Source: Lepidodermella squamata (taxonomy: Eukaryota; Gastrotricha). From it: a DNA stretch of 64,000 nt. The stretch spans positions 2,852,001 through 2,916,000 of the forward strand of contig JBLDXI010000003.1 of assembly GCA_047495785.1 (NCBI GenBank), in the 5' to 3' direction. Positions 1 through 13,599 of the stretch are shown here, one piece after another (within the stretch, counting starts at the first letter, position 1; each line of letters opens with the position of its first letter). Made by a program: the position numbers and the translations under genes. The notes below the pieces were generated by a model. That model searched no databases. It was not told the DNA's origin and worked only from the letters and a program-made list of their open reading frames with translations.

Positions 1-3000
1 TTTGGCGCCGAAGCCAGGCCCGCAGGCATATCGCACGGCTGATGTTGGGGTGGACGGCAGGGTTGAAGTGAAATTTTGCCAGATTATGTTGCCGTTCTCA
101 ATGATTGGAGCCGGTCCGCAAGTTACTAAGAATGAAATAAAGATAATTATAATCCATTCGAAGGTTTAAATTCATTATAAATGCCTAGAATTGGATAAAA
201 TTTTCGAAATTCCAAACTTTCAACACATTTTTAGGCAAGAAAATTAATCTCTAACGATCAATCCACGTATTTAATTTTGGGTCATCCTGTCTCTGGAACC
301 AAATTTACGGTGAGCGTAACCTAATTAGCTGTTGTGGAACCAAATTTCGGAATATTCATGGGGCCTGAAACCACTTTTCAGAACTTCCCAAGCAGTTATT
401 ATAGCCCATCTTAATTATAAATAATTTATTTTCAGCGTAAAATTCTTTGCAAGACGTATTGTTTACTTAAGAAATCTCAAGTTGCCCCACATTTTTGAAT
501 TTTTTTAGAATCAAAATTCGGCACGTTTTGAGTTAAGTTCCGCAACAGCAAATTATAGATTCCGCCCACCTTAAATTTGATTCCGATAAAGAATATTCTG
601 TTTAATTTTGGGTACTTGGCATGTCAGCTAAAATTGAGGTTGAAACCATAATAGAGAAAAATGAGAATGAAAAAATCACTGATTAGTAATAGGATCGATA
701 CTTGGAATCTACTTGGAACTTGGAACTTGGATACTTGGAATCTACTTGGAACTTGGAACTTGGATACTTGGAATCTAAAAATATTGAGATTCTGGAAAGG
801 AATAAAACTCGAAAACTAGTTTTGAATCCACCAACTTCGCATTGAATTTTGGCCAACTTTTCCCAATTTACAAAAATCAAACTTTCCAAGCCGATTGGAA
901 AGGACTTTCCATTTCGAAAAGGTCATTCTAACGAAATTCAAAAATTCTTATCGAATTTTTCCTGATATCGCAAAATAAAAAAAAACGAATCCAGTTCGAA
1001 ATCGAATTCAGTTTAAAATTGAAAAATTAAAATTAAATTAGGAATTAGAGCAGGCTCTTGGCTTAAAATTTGAATAGTAATAATTCAGAAAAAATCCATA
1101 AAAAATTGAGGTGGATGTTGAAATCAGTAAACTTACAGACGCAGCGCGGCAACTGGCTCCACTGGCTATTTTTGTCGCAATACGCCGTATTGACGCCATA
1201 AGTCGCGTAGCCTCGATCGCACGTGTAAAACGCCGAGTCGCCAGCCACGCTTTTCCGGCCCTGATACGTCGTCCGCTCCAATTTCCCGTTCGGAATTTTC
1301 GCCTGAGCATCGCCACACGTCTGCGCCTTGCTCCAGTCGACAGCGCAAGCCGGCGGCGCCGACCAGATGCCGCTGTCCAGACACGTCACGGTCGGCGTGC
1401 CCTGCATAACGAAGCCGAAATCGCAGATGAACGTGATTTTATCGCCGGCTAGTGCTTGCAGGGTATTGTAAGTCCGGCCGGTTTCATGGCCGTTCAAAAC
1501 CTTCGGAACCCCGACGCAAAACGCGGCAGCGGTTTGGCAGCTCGGGACATTCGACCAGTAGCCCTTATCGCCGCAGGTTACCACACTGGATCCGGATAGG
1601 GTGAAGCCATCCGAGCAGCTGTAACGCACAACTGATCCTAGGCCGCTTTTATCGCCGCTGAAACTTGAGCTGGTCACGAAGCCATTCGCGAGGCTAGGCG
1701 CGGCGCCGCATGACGACGAACACGTTGGGACATTCGCCCATCTTCCGCTTGTCTCGCACGAGGCAATGGCGTCACTCGACGACATTGCGAAGCCGTTAGT
1801 GCACTGATATTTCGCAGTGTCCTAGGTAAAAAAAGACCACCCTAGCAACGGCGGTAACCAAGGACGCTGTCAACTTACCCCGGGTGCACTCGGGCGTGAC
1901 GAGAAACTGACGCTTTGAATAACGGAATTGGCGACATTTGGCGGGTCGCCGCACGTTCGAGGCTGGTCTCCGACACATTGAGGCAGTATCGACCAACTTC
2001 CGTCGTTCAAACAGGCAACTTTAACAAGGAAAAACAAATATTTACAAGATTCGGATGAATTTTGATCGGGGAAAATCGATTTTTATCGATTGAATGGTAT
2101 CGATAGATAATCAATAATAGAAAATATCGTGATGCCTCACTAATTTCGAAGATCCGTAAACCTCAAAAGTTCCCAAGTTTCCCAAGGCCGTACTGGAATA
2201 GAAGAAAGTCAATCACCGATCAGTGGAAATCGATAATCGATAATCGATAAATTTGGTCAGTGCTCCCATGTATTTGAATTTTAGGGCTTCTCTAATTTTT
2301 AGATTATAGAAATTGTAGATTAGATTTAGATTTTCAAAAATAAATGAAAAATATAATATTTCAGGAGACAGAGTAAGGGTTAGCAGTGGTTTATTTCGAT
2401 TCTTACCATCTCTCCTGCCTTGCATTGTGTAGCCAACATTGCAGATGAACGTGACGTAGTCGCCAATTGCAGCCTGAGAAGCTCCGGTCGGGAAAGATCG
2501 GCTGAATTCGCGAGCATTTTTAACGCTTGGAATGACAACGCATTTCGTTTCCTGCGACGAACAGACTGGGATATTGCCGTACCACAGGCCGTCATCGCCA
2601 CATGTCATCAATCCATCGCCACTGAGTTGATAGCCGGTGTTGCAAACATAGCGGACGAATGAACCGGGACGGCTTGTTTCGGAGTAGTTTTTCGTATCAA
2701 CTTGGCCGTTCAAAACAACAGGGGGAGATCCGCAACCAACTGTAAAATTAGGAAAAACCACATTTGCCTCAAAATTTTATTATTTCGAAATTTCGAAAAA
2801 TTTCAATAAAAATATTAAGAAATTTGAAAAATTATTTGAAATTTAAGGAATTTCTGGGAATTTTTCATTTTAAAATTTAAAATCCAAGAAATCATAAATT
2901 TTTTTTAATTTGAAAAGTTACAGAAATATGACTTACGTGTGCATCCTGGTAATGGGGTCCACTGTCCATTTTCTTGACACCTTACATTAGCTGGGCCCAC

Positions 3001-6000
3001 CAGTACGTATTGACTGTCACACAAGTAGACGACATTGTCCCCAATTTTACTCTTGACACTCGAGGCGTAGTCGAAGGACGCGCTTTGGATCGACCCATAC
3101 GGCAATCTCAGCGGCAATCCGCAACTTGTGGGGGTTGCCGGGACGTCCGGAATACAAACCGGCTCCGGGGTCCAGGTGCCATCGTAGAGGCAAACCACGG
3201 TCGAAGTGCCGCTTTCAATGCGATAACCACGTTTGCATTGATAGGCAACTCGATCACCGTCTTGAGGTTTCCGGCTGTCAGGCCACGTTCGGTTGAACAT
3301 TTCACCGTTTCTGATGATAGGCGGCGTTTGGCAGTAGATGATTTCGCAGGTTGGCAGGACGGTCCATTGAAGATTCGCGCCGCAGAATACCATGTCGAGG
3401 CCCATGAGGCGAAACCCGGCTCGGCATCGGAATCGAATGTAAGATCCGACCTCGCTGCGATCGCCCGAAAAATTGCTCGAATAGACGTAGCCATTCTGAA
3501 TAATGGGCGAGCCGCCACATCCAGCTTAAAAAAATTAAATATCGAATTAAAATTCCGAAATTATTGAAAATTTAAAAAAAATCGAATTAGGATAAAATTT
3601 AAATTTCAAGAATTGTTACAGAATTTTTTCAAAAATGAAATAAAATTTTAAGCCGCTTACGATTTGGCATGCATCGAGGCGGCTTGGTCCATTGTCCATT
3701 GGCCGAGCATGTGATGATTGGCTCATCGACCGGGTGATAACCAGTGTCACAAGCGTATCGAACCGTGTCATACCAGCTAGCTCGGTTCGAAGTGTAAGAC
3801 CTGCTCACAATTGCGCCATTCGCAATTAAAGGCGGAGTAGGGCACGCAGTCGCAATTTGACCTCCATGCTCTATAAAAAATGCACGAATTTATGAAAACT
3901 AAATTAAATTAAATTTTTGCAAAATTATTGTTATTGGAACAAATAATTGTTTGCCACTCACAAATTCTAATAAAAAAATTAATATTTCGCTATAAATATT
4001 CTATATAAATAGCTGTGAAGCCTAAAATACCTCCTTTTCATCAAAATTTCAGGGTTTATTTACAAATTTTTTGAAATTTTAATTCTTCAGTTTTTTTAAT
4101 TTAACTTACGGCAGACTGGAATTATATTCCATTGACCGTCTCGCAGGCACGTGATAGTGTCACTTGTCGTGAGAGTGAGGCCGATTTCGCACGCGTATTT
4201 CGCGTAAGAGCCGACCACGCTTTGATCTTCATGAAAATTTTTAATCACAATCCGCCCGCCGTCGACAACAGGCGGCTGGCCGCATGATACAACACATTGC
4301 GGTTCTGGCTCCCATTGCTGCGAAAATCGATCGCATTGAATGGTCTTCTTGCCGACGAGCGTGAAGCCCTGGAAGCAGTCATACGTGACCGAATCGCCGA
4401 CTATGCTTATCCGGCCGGGAAATGTGGTCGACAAAACTTTCCCATTGTCGATTTCAATCGCCTCGCCACAAGTTACTTGGCCTTGAATTTTGAAAAAAAA
4501 ATCAATTTTGTTATCGATTTGTCGATTTTCTGTGTACCTCCGGTCGATACCGGTTGCGCCTGCGCCTGTCGCGCCTTTGGATCCATAGATTGCGCCTCAG
4601 CTGGCACCTCGATCGGCCCATCGTTGGTACCTAATAATCGCACGTGTTATATTTTATTAAGGCGGCGTGAAAAACAATAATAAATGACGCACCATTATTT
4701 TGCAATGTCGCTATTGCGTCGTTCGCTTGTTTACGCGCACACTTTGGCCTGTAATAAGGTGCCACAAAAAAGCCGATTAATAAACACCACGGGTGTGGCA
4801 ATTGACTTACTTGTCCGACCACTCGCCGGTGTAGTAATTGCACGTGACGACGGAAAATTTTGTCTCCAGCTTAAAACCTGGGTGGCATTCGTACTGAACA
4901 AATTCGAATGGCGCCATGGTTGTCGAGGCTTGGGTTAAGGCCGGTGGGCTCATCGTAGTGTTTCGAACGCGGAAAACACCAATTCGAGCATTAAACACCT
5001 CAGGAGCCATTCCGCAAGTTCCAGATATGACATTTTCTGAAAAAAAACTGATTTGACAAAAAAATCGGACTTTCCGGAATTTTTTTCACCTCGCTTATTT
5101 TGGGGGGCAATTTCGCACTCGGGTAAATGCGGGAAGCCGACCCAGGTGCCGTTTTGTGAGCACCCTACAATTGACATTGTCGTCATTCGAAAGCCGACGA
5201 TGCAGTCGTATATGACAGTGTCGAGCCATGTTGACGGCCGGTTGGCGTAGGACCTGCGAGAAACGCGAGCGTTCGGAATTTTCGGCGGGTCGCCACACGT
5301 GATTGCACCCGGCGCCAGTGTGGCGGTAGGGCTAGAGCCGGACGAGAAAGAGGCACCGGCTACGGCCGACCGGGCGATGACTGACATCTGAGGTGTGACG
5401 CATTTAGGCAGGGCCGACCAAGAACCGTCAGGCCGGCAAAACATCTCACTGCCCGCAAGGACATACCCCTGATTGCACCTAAAAAGTGAGAAAAATTGGA
5501 AAAAATTCGAATAATAATTAATTAATTCCCAAAATAATTAATAAATAAAAGAAAATGAAATTTATAATATAAATTTATTAAAAAAAAAATAAAAAATTCA
5601 AGTTTATATTAAATTGAAAATTTATAAAATTGTAAAAGTGTTAAATTTTTTAAAATTAAACAAAATTTCCATAATTAAATGGAAAATGCTTATAAATTTA
5701 GTTTTTTACCTGTAAGTGACACTATCACCAGGGACAGGCCGAATGTCATAACTTCGAGTAATAATCTCGCCATGTTCGATTTTTTCTTCAGCCAAAGGAC
5801 AGGTCACTTCATCATCGTCCGCCGGTTTTGTAACTTGAGAAAAAATTATCAAAATCTTTAAAAATATTTTAAAAAAATTGCTTACTGCTTTGAAGCCTTT
5901 CGTTGATTTTCGACGGGACGCAGACTGGTTTTTCAGACCAGCTGAAGGTACCATCTCGATTCTCCTTGCAAATCACCTTGCTCTGGGACCCGGGCGCCAG

Positions 6001-6945
6001 GGTGAAGTTGGTCATGCACATGTAATGAATAACATCGCCAATTCGGCTCTGCTGGTTGAACGACTTGATAGAAACAGTTGCGAGCGGGATTTCAGGCAGT
6101 TCACTGCCACACGAGCCGAGGCAAACTGGGACAGGCGTCCAGACACCCTGGACACAAGTCGCGTAGACAGTCGAGCCAAGGGCGTAGCCTGGGTTGCAAG
6201 AGTACAACGCAAAATCACCCGGGTTGAACTTGCCAAGGATCCTAGACGTCGAGGGTGAGGCCACGATTTTGCCATTATTGATTTGAGGCGGCGATCGGCA
6301 TAATTTAACCGCGCCGAGTTGCGACTCAATCAGCGGGGTGACTGTTATCGATAGAGCTGGTTTTCGCCCGGTTGCTTTCGCGCCCAACTCGCCGCCAACT
6401 CTCAACTGGGTGATCTGCCTTAGCTGGACATTAGACATGAAACCGACGTAGGTCTTGAAATTTCGTGATGAGTCATCGGTAATTGACCGGTACGGCACGA
6501 TGAGCTGGTCCTGGGGTGTGTCCCATTTGTCGTAGAAAATGCCGATCACGTTTTGCCGCGTGATCCTCAGCGTGACATTTTTCGGCACTTCGAACGTTTC
6601 AACTCGGTTACCACTCGGCCGCGACGCTTGAATTCCGACGTAGTCGAGCAGTTGGTAGTAAACCGGGCTTTCGGTGTCGTTTGTGTCGAGTTGAAGGGCC
6701 TGGAACACGCCGAGGTAGAACCGGACCGGGCTTAGGCTGGTCGCGGCGTTGCCGTAGGTCACGCTTGAAATGCGCCCATCACAACTAGGCCGCATCCATT
6801 CGAAAACGTGTAGCAGGCTCGATGCGAATGGATAGCCGGCTTCTGAGTAGGAAGCGAGACTTTTTGGTAGACCGCTGAGTAAGCATGGTGATGTTGAATC
6901 GGCTCTTACAGCTGCGACAGCTGTTGCCAGTATCAAAATCAGCAT
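1..6945 (-). CDS. Secreted multi-CCP (sushi) protein, 13 exons seen, 3' end beyond the window
   Basis: Exons (plus coordinates, read right to left): 5886-6945, 5710-5833, 5090-5478, 4811-5036, 4693-4748, 4538-4630, 4110-4481, 3661-3870, 2937-3524, 2407-2739, 1879-2018, 1137-1821, and 1-125 running off the edge. Every junction is GT-AG and keeps frame, giving 1467 codons so far. The chosen ATG at 6945 starts a signal peptide (MLILILATAVAAVRA). An in-frame extension upstream is charged and begins with TTG, so it was not used. A roughly 220-residue Cys-poor domain with the motifs FEWMRPSC and IFYDKWDTPQ follows, then at least 18 CCP modules with the usual C...NG...GD.V.Y.C..G(Y/F)...C...G.W..P.C pattern. 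CCPs bind complement-like proteins, glycans or adhesion partners; the ligand here is unknown. Tiny exons such as 4693-4748 supply the last Cys of a CCP, which supports the model. No membrane segment is seen in the visible part. Confidence 0.88.
697..777. repeat. 33-bp tandem repeat, about 2.4 copies, in a CCP-gene intron
   Basis: The unit runs 697-729, repeats at 730-762 and begins a third copy to 777. Within each unit the word ACTTGGAA or ACTTGGA recurs, so it is a repeat of repeats. It lies in the 1011-bp intron (126-1136) of the left-edge CCP gene. The rest of that intron is plain AT-rich DNA. Confidence 0.9.
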
Positions 6946-8162
6946 AACGAAAGGCTTTTTCCTCTCCCACTTTTTACAGTGGAGATTAGACAAAATTTCA
7001 AGTCAACAATTCTATCTAAGAAAATCAGAAAAAATTAAAATAATTTCGAAATAAATGTCGCTAAATGAGTCTAACAAGTACCTAAAGCGGGAATAATAAT
7101 TACTTTCGGAAAAGCTCAGTGCAGCGTTGTTTGCCCACGCATTAGTACACGAGGTTTCGCTGGCCGGCAAATCTTCCTTTTACCGTCTCATACTTATACC
7201 GGCACGCGAATACCACACCAAATTTATAATACCTTCATGCATAAAAAGGCGTGAAATAAATAAAATAATTCAATCGTCGCAAGTATCGACAGTTGCAAGT
7301 AAGTATAGAGGCGATGGTCACAAAGGCCGGGTGCAAGCGCGCGCGCGCTTCGCTCTCTCTGTTTTGGTGTCCACACAGCCTGGTCGCGGTCGATTTTTGC
7401 GTTCGGCGCGGTCAGCGTGCGCGCATGAAGTGCGTCAATTATTAATTGCGCGAGATACACGCGACGCGCGCGCGCACACACATTTTTAAATAGTTTCGGT
7501 AGAAAATAATATCTAGCTAGGATTTTATACTATTTATCGCATATATTACACGAGATAGGAAACGTCGCAGCGTGACGAATGATCATTGCGTAAAAATAGC
7601 GAAGAAAAACAAAATACAAGGCGGCCTCATACTGAGCCGGTTATGTACCGGAGTCACCTTCCTATAGTCGCTATTAGGCAACCACCTTAAATAATAAATT
7701 AACACAACCCATCATAACATATCAATCCGCTCCAGCCGCTCTTATGCACCTGATTTTTGAGAAAATAATAACCCCTTAAACACTTGTTATTCTCTTCGAA
7801 AATAACAACAACCACTTGATTTCAAGCGGTAATTGTGCCAGATTAAAATGGGACAGTTCGTGAATAAACAAAATTGAGGCGTAAACAGTTAATTGATCTA
7901 CCTTTATCTCACCTTTCAGAAAACAAATAATACAAAAAAATGCACCGAAATTTGCGGAAAAAGAGAGGCAACATTTTCTTCATCAGTGCTGATTTATTTT
8001 TAGGACTTTTAACACGCAATTAATACATCATTAAGGTAACGATGAGGCATCAGTACATCGCATTTGGAATTCGCAATTGTCATGAGTAGATTTTTTTGCA
8101 CTTAATTTTCAATAAAAACTGCGAATAAAAAAAACTTGAAATCACAACAATTTTTTTCCGGT
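6946..8162. other. Intergenic stretch, probable promoter region of the left-edge CCP gene
   Basis: No coding signal on either strand. It holds alternating CG/CA runs around 7335-7490 (GCGCGCGCGC and CGCGCGCGCACACACA), potential Z-DNA-forming simple sequence. The neighbouring CCP genes are transcribed in the same direction, so this stretch should contain the terminator region of one and the promoter of the other. No clear TATA box was picked. Confidence 0.5.
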
Positions 8163-10797
8163 TCATTTCTCTTCAAAAATCATTGTCGAATAATATTCGG
8201 GCGCCGTAGTTTCGACTAGAGGTGTCATGGTTGTAGATGAGGATGATGACTGCTGGGCAGGGGCAACAACTTTTTTCTTCATGTAAGTCGGCTTGTCGCA
8301 GTAGAAGCCAACCGACCACGAACCATCGGCTGAGCAGAAAACGTTGGGAGATCCGCGCAAAAATGCAGACTTGTCGCGACATTGATAGGTTACGTAATCG
8401 CCCGCTCGGCTGTAATAAGTCTCGCTATCAGTTGCGCTAGTGATGGATCTAGCGACTTCTTTCGCGTCCAAAAAATCTATCGGCTGGCCACAGCTGAATA
8501 TCGAAGAGGCTCGAGAAGGCTTTTCCATTTCTGAAAGAATGACAAATATTTTTTATTATTTTCTAAAAATTAAAAATTTCGTTTTAAATTTCTTCCTTAA
8601 AATCTCCATGTCATAAAATTCTATCATTTTTTTCTATTTTTTCCTACCTTTTGAAACGCATTTAAGGCTTACTGCCCAAGTTCCATCAGCAATGCAAACC
8701 GCTTTTGACAGTCCAATAGATTTGAACCCACGCTGCTGGTTGCACTCAAAGTAGGCGAAATCGCCGATTTCACTGACCCGGTCGTTCCACGACTTCATTC
8801 TCAGACTAGCAGCTGTGAAATTCGGCACTACACCGCACGAAGATGGTAGATGTTTCTTGTCAACAGGTAGATGCGAGAGTTGCGGATTCTCTTGGTCTAG
8901 CATTTTCAGGCAAATTATGCCATTAGACCAGTCGCCGTTTTCCATGCATGTCGCGGAGGGTGATCCTTCAAGCCGGTAGCCTTCATTACAGCGGTAGGAA
9001 ATCATGTCACCTGCAAATGGGTAGGTTCCGACTGCGAACGTTTGAGATAGGATGTAGCCGTTTGGAACTCGCGGGAGTCGGTAACATCGCGGTTTTGCGA
9101 TTAGGCAGGATGGCACGGGTGACCAGAAGCCGCCATCTTGGCACACAATATCGGCCCCGAAATCCGACCCGGGTACAAGCTGATAGCCCTCCAAACACCT
9201 ATTGAAAAAATTGAACATAAAATATGCAAAAATTCGGAAAAATATTACAAAATAAAATCGAAAAAATTCGAATTTTGAAAAATTTAAGAATGGCTCACAT
9301 AAATGTTACTCGGTCTTTTGGTACGGCTACATTGTCGAAGGTTCTCGATAGAATCACGCCATTTCGAATAGGGTAAATCGGGGTCACGCACGTTGCTGAA
9401 ATTTTGGTTAAAATTAGGTCATTCAATTTAAGAAAATAGGTCAAGCTCATACGTTGTTCTGTAATTGGCGGTAAGGTTCTTGGCGTAGTAGTTGGTTCTA
9501 TAATAAAAAATTAAAATTATTGAAATTAAAATTTTGGCGAAAATTAAATTCACTTGGGATTGAGCTTTTACCTAATAGCAAACATATCGGAAGTTCGGAC
9601 CAAGCTGGTCCGCCCCGGCCAAATTCGCAGAAGACGCGATAATTGCCGAACAGCGTAAAATCAGCTTTACACGCGTACTGAACTTCGTCGCCGATTTGAC
9701 TCAAGCCGCGGAAAAATTGGCGAACCGGAAAACCGTTCTCAACCATCGGAATTTTCTCGCCGCAAGACGTTCGCGGGTTCGAACTCGTTGTAGTCGACAT
9801 TGATAGCGTTGATGACTGCGGAACGCAGACTGGTAAATCGGTCCATTTCGGCCCAGGATTTGCGCAAATGACCTGAATTAATAGTAAAATTCCTCCTTAA
9901 TATGAATTTAATGAATTTTTAATTACTCACCCAATTTGACGAGCCATTTTTCAGCATGAAACCACGCCGGCAGTTGTAAATCACATCGTCCCCATGCCTG
10001 CTCAGCCTTTCAGTTGAATTAAACGACTTTTTAACGACGAAAGCATTCGCTACAGTCGGCGCATCTCGGCCGCAGGTTGGCCTTAAAGTCGTTGTTGTTG
10101 TTCTAGTTGTAGTCGTAGGTCTAATTGTCGTAGTTGTGGCATCATTTGGCGCGACGTCAATGATTAAAGCCGGAATTCGATCATCGACAGTTAGCGATAA
10201 ATCACTGCCTATTCTCATCTGATCAACCTGGGATAACTCGTCCAACCCAGCGAAACCGACATAACTCGGATAGGGCGAGGCATCGGACGGTATTTTCTTA
10301 TCAATCCCAGGCCTCGGTTTAGGCTTGACCAGACTTCGGTACCAAATCACGGAATAATTTTGCGGCGTGTCCCAGTTGTCGTAGAAAATTCCGAAATAGC
10401 TGTTCTCATTTACGCGGAGGACTTTTTCAGGAAAATCGATTTTCAACGCGCCCTCGCTTTCGTTCAACATCTGAGCCCGAAATCTCGGCACAAACACGTC
10501 GACCCCGACAAATCCAGTCATCTGGAAATAACTCGTTCGGCGCAGTCGTTTTAAAATGAAATTTCCAAGATAAAATCGGCGAGTTGCTACCAAATTCGGC
10601 GGCGTCGCGATTGTTATTGATTTAACAAAGCCGTTACAGCTAGGCTGCATCCAAGGGAAGATTTGAAGGAAAGTGCTGGAAAACGGGTACTGTTTGATGT
10701 TTTTTGGCCTGGCGCCAACCGCTCCGCATGACTGAGCGCGACATGTCGATAAAGCGAGGCAAATTATTGCGATAACAAGTAGAATATTGACACCCAT
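8163..10797 (-). CDS. Secreted six-CCP (sushi) protein, complete, 6 exons
   Basis: Exons: 9931-10797, 9572-9872, 9453-9497, 9299-9395, 8648-9198, 8163-8530; all junctions GT-AG and in frame, 742 residues. Start at 10797 opens a signal peptide (MGVNILLVIAIICLALSTCRA). Residues about 25-225 form the same Cys-poor domain as the neighbouring CCP gene (FPWMQPSC, IFYDNWDTPQ, a conserved YVGF). A Thr/Arg-rich stretch near residue 230 leads into six CCPs; each has the closing W...C pattern. Mini-exon 9453-9497 encodes only a Thr/Pro linker. The tail after the last CCP is short, acidic and Thr-rich, with no membrane helix or GPI-type end, so the product is predicted to be secreted. It is the shorter paralogue of the gene at the left edge, same strand, about 1.2 kb apart. 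A function beyond protein or glycan binding cannot be assigned. Confidence 0.9.
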
Positions 10798-12629
10798 TTC
10801 ATAGCCTAAATAAACAATGAAAAAATGTAGGTAGAAAAATCTGAGCTTTTCGGGACATTAAATATTTAAGAGTAATTTTCTTAAAAATTCTAAATTTTAT
10901 AGCATTAGGTAATTATTATTTAAACACATTCTAGTATTTTTCGTAATAATAGCACACAGGTGGTTGCGCTATTTCTGGCTATAAAATTCAATTTAAATGT
11001 GTTATTTTCGCTCAAGATTTCCTTGTGCGCTTAATTAAAGCTGACCGCTGCTGCGTGAGCGCGCAGCAGTTGCGGCTTAATCACGCGAAGAAATGCGCGT
11101 AAGTATTCGAACAATAAAGGCGGCTGCGCATGTGCGCTCGCCTAAATTCGCCTCAATAAATATAACAGCGACATCAACAATCATAATTTATAATAACTGC
11201 GTATTTATTTTGTATTTTTACGCTCTCCACGTGAGCAAGGCGGGGCGCGCACCTTTTACGCAAATATAGCTTCTATTCATCAGAAGTTGTAGTGTAGTTT
11301 TTAAGCGCCCCTTGTCCCATTAATCAGCATGCTCTTTACGCCTTTCTCAGCCAAAGAAATCGCGTGTTTTAACAAGCGCCTGCTGGCATATTTAAAGATC
11401 TTACAATCGATTAATCTTGTTCTATGAACGAGGCTCGAGTTACTCGAATAAAAATGGTGGAAAAATTAAATGAGTGAAATTGACCAGAAAATCGCTGCTG
11501 TTTGATACGGCTAATTAAGCGAGAGCTCTTGGGATTCAAATGTTTTATCATTTAATATTTTGGATTCCAATCAGCCGTATAAAATGCTGGATCAAAAAAG
11601 GGATGGCGTCAAGGCTCAATTCTTAGCTGGTACCTAAGAAGAAATATTAAAACTCTGATATGTGTTTCAAAATTTCGGATTACTTGCCTATAATGTTGTT
11701 TGATAGTAGGAAAATCAGTTCGTTTACTCCTCTATTTTGATATTCAACTATACAGTATACTTTTCTGCCAATTATACACCATGTCCCAGCTTGCGTGATC
11801 TTTCTTTGAGTTGGCGCCTTTTCGAAGAATTTTCATAATTTCCCCCAAAATTGAAAGAAATATATTGTCGTAGTCTAATAAGCAATTAGTTGGATTGGGA
11901 GTCCACCTAGTTTTTTTGCCGATTTGCTCATAAACCTAGCTTAATATTCTTTACTAACAGATCCAATACACCAATTAGGATTAAATGGCAAAAAATTGCT
12001 TTAGTCGAACGTTTTGAGATCCCAACCGCGAAGATGGTCGGGAGTGGTTGTCTTGGCCTTTCTTTCTCTTTTATTTCGCCGAATGGCAATGGCTCCACCT
12101 TTAAAAAATAAATTCTTGCAAAGTAACCCGGAGATTTTAACTGGTTCGGAATAATCGGACTTTAACCCGATACCCGATAGGAGCAAATATCTCTTACACC
12201 TGTTGATTAGGTCATAGGTCATCTTTTATGACCATGAGAAAGCAGACCGCTACTCATGCAGAGGTATGAAATTGTCCTAGAAATTGTTCGACATTTTGGT
12301 GATGATTAATGCTTACGTATCTTGCACCCCGGATCTCTTATTCATTGTATTTAGTGATTAACGCATTCACACCGAGGTGAAACAAACAGGAAACGAATAA
12401 ATTAAAATTTGGGTTCGAGCGGTTTCAAATTGATGACCAGGGAGAGAAAATGACAGATTTACCGCAACGAATGCTAATTCATGCATGAATATCGTGTATA
12501 AGCGGCTCTTTTCCCCCACTGATTTCCTGAACTTCGAACCACTTTTTTCTGGTTTTAATGAGCGAGTATTAAGAGTGTACCTATTTCTTTTTATTTCGGT
12601 TTAAAGCCGGTGAATTCAATCAAATCAGC
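10798..12629. other. Intergenic stretch between CCP gene and first ALF gene
   Basis: About 1.8 kb between two divergently transcribed genes. No coding region was accepted; the small open frames on the minus strand near 12.0-12.2 kb look random. A possible TATA element (TATAAG) lies near 12498, about 130 bp upstream of the ALF start. The segment 12357-12441 matches a flank repeat found twice more downstream. Confidence 0.5.
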
Positions 12630-13046
12630 ATGAAGTTTTCAAGCCTGGCAGCCAGCTGCATCGTAGTCGCTCTGGCTATAAATTCATTCGTCAAAGCCGA
12701 CGAACTCGGCTCCATAGTCATGCCCTGCTTTCATAGCAACTGGGCTCAATGTGCCCTACAAGTTGGCGGGTTGGTTTTCAAGCTCCACAACTGGTCTGAC
12801 GGCGTTCCACACGATATTGGCGGTTACAGCTGCACCGGCAGCTACAAGGGACAGTTCAGAAAGTTCAAATGGGTTTGGGACGGCAGGTTCGAGTGCCCGC
12901 AGATAAGCTATGATATTACTGGCTATTCACGTGGGCTGAAGAGTCGAAGCGGCGCTGTTAAGCATGCTATCAATGATTATATTCAAAAGTTGGGCGAATC
13001 TGGACGAATGACGGATGAAGAGTGGCGAAATTTGGTTAAAGCTTAG
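12630..13046 (+). CDS. Anti-lipopolysaccharide factor-like secreted protein, copy 1
   Basis: Single exon, 138 residues. Signal peptide is MKFSSLAASCIVVALAINSFVKA (here split: MKFSSLAASCIVVAL, then AINSFVKA). The mature part has a Cys pair in PCFHSNWAQC, then a disulphide loop GYSC-x20-CP rich in Lys/Arg and Trp (KGQFRKFKWVWDGRFE). The ALF family has the same 20-residue spacing between its loop cysteines, and this loop is the lipid A binding hairpin. After the loop come SRSGA and a helix ending in an acidic EEW segment, matching the ALF C-terminal helices. Likely role: extracellular LPS binding and antibacterial defence. It has no intron, and an AATAAA lies near 13389. Closest relative in the window is the copy at 14808. 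Loop charge is strongly positive, consistent with activity, but binding is untested. Confidence 0.85.
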   Translation: MKFSSLAASCIVVALAINSFVKADELGSIVMPCFHSNWAQCALQVGGLVFKLHNWSDGVPHDIGGYSCTGSYKGQFRKFKWVWDGRFECPQISYDITGYSRGLKSRSGAVKHAINDYIQKLGESGRMTDEEWRNLVKA

Positions 13047-13599
13047 TAAAACGATTGATGGCTTGTTAGACTCAAGCATGGCCTAGCCTTGATGGAACAC
13101 TGAACGGTTATTTCCCTAAACAAATATCGATTTCACTCTGAGGTACTTATACCTTGATCAAAATTCAAGGACATTAAAAGAGTGAAAATTTGAAAATAGA
13201 CGCCTTATGATCTTTCATTTGAGCCAACGGCAGGCGGCGTTTGGTTTGAAATGAAAACTGAAGGCTAGATTTCAGCTAGTAATATTCATTTCTGAAGGTG
13301 TTTGCATAGCCAAGATTGTTGTCCTAGACTCAACCTCGGCGTCACAATTTCGAATGCAACAATGTAATGAATTTTATTGAGATGCATAATAAATAATTTG
13401 AAATATCCCGTGTCTTTTTTTTATTTCATAAGATTTATAAGAAAACGCGCTTATAAGCCATAGAGAACCATGGAGAGCCCAAGCCCTAAGACGAAGAAGA
13501 GATGTCGATAATAAACGCGATTTCGATGTTCTGTACGTCATTCCTTTGACGTGCAGAGGGGTATCTTACGAGAGGTTGAAAGGTCCAGGCCATAACACC

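Noticed and set aside
1063-1316. Extra short frames and plus-strand frames across the CCP genes
   Set aside because: They are alternative-frame shadows of GC-richer CCP exons; the minus-strand exon chain explains the region and keeps frame at every junction.
7330-7490. CG-alternating stretch as a CpG-island promoter or tRNA
   Set aside because: It is simple alternating repeat; no cloverleaf could be drawn and no promoter word is clear.
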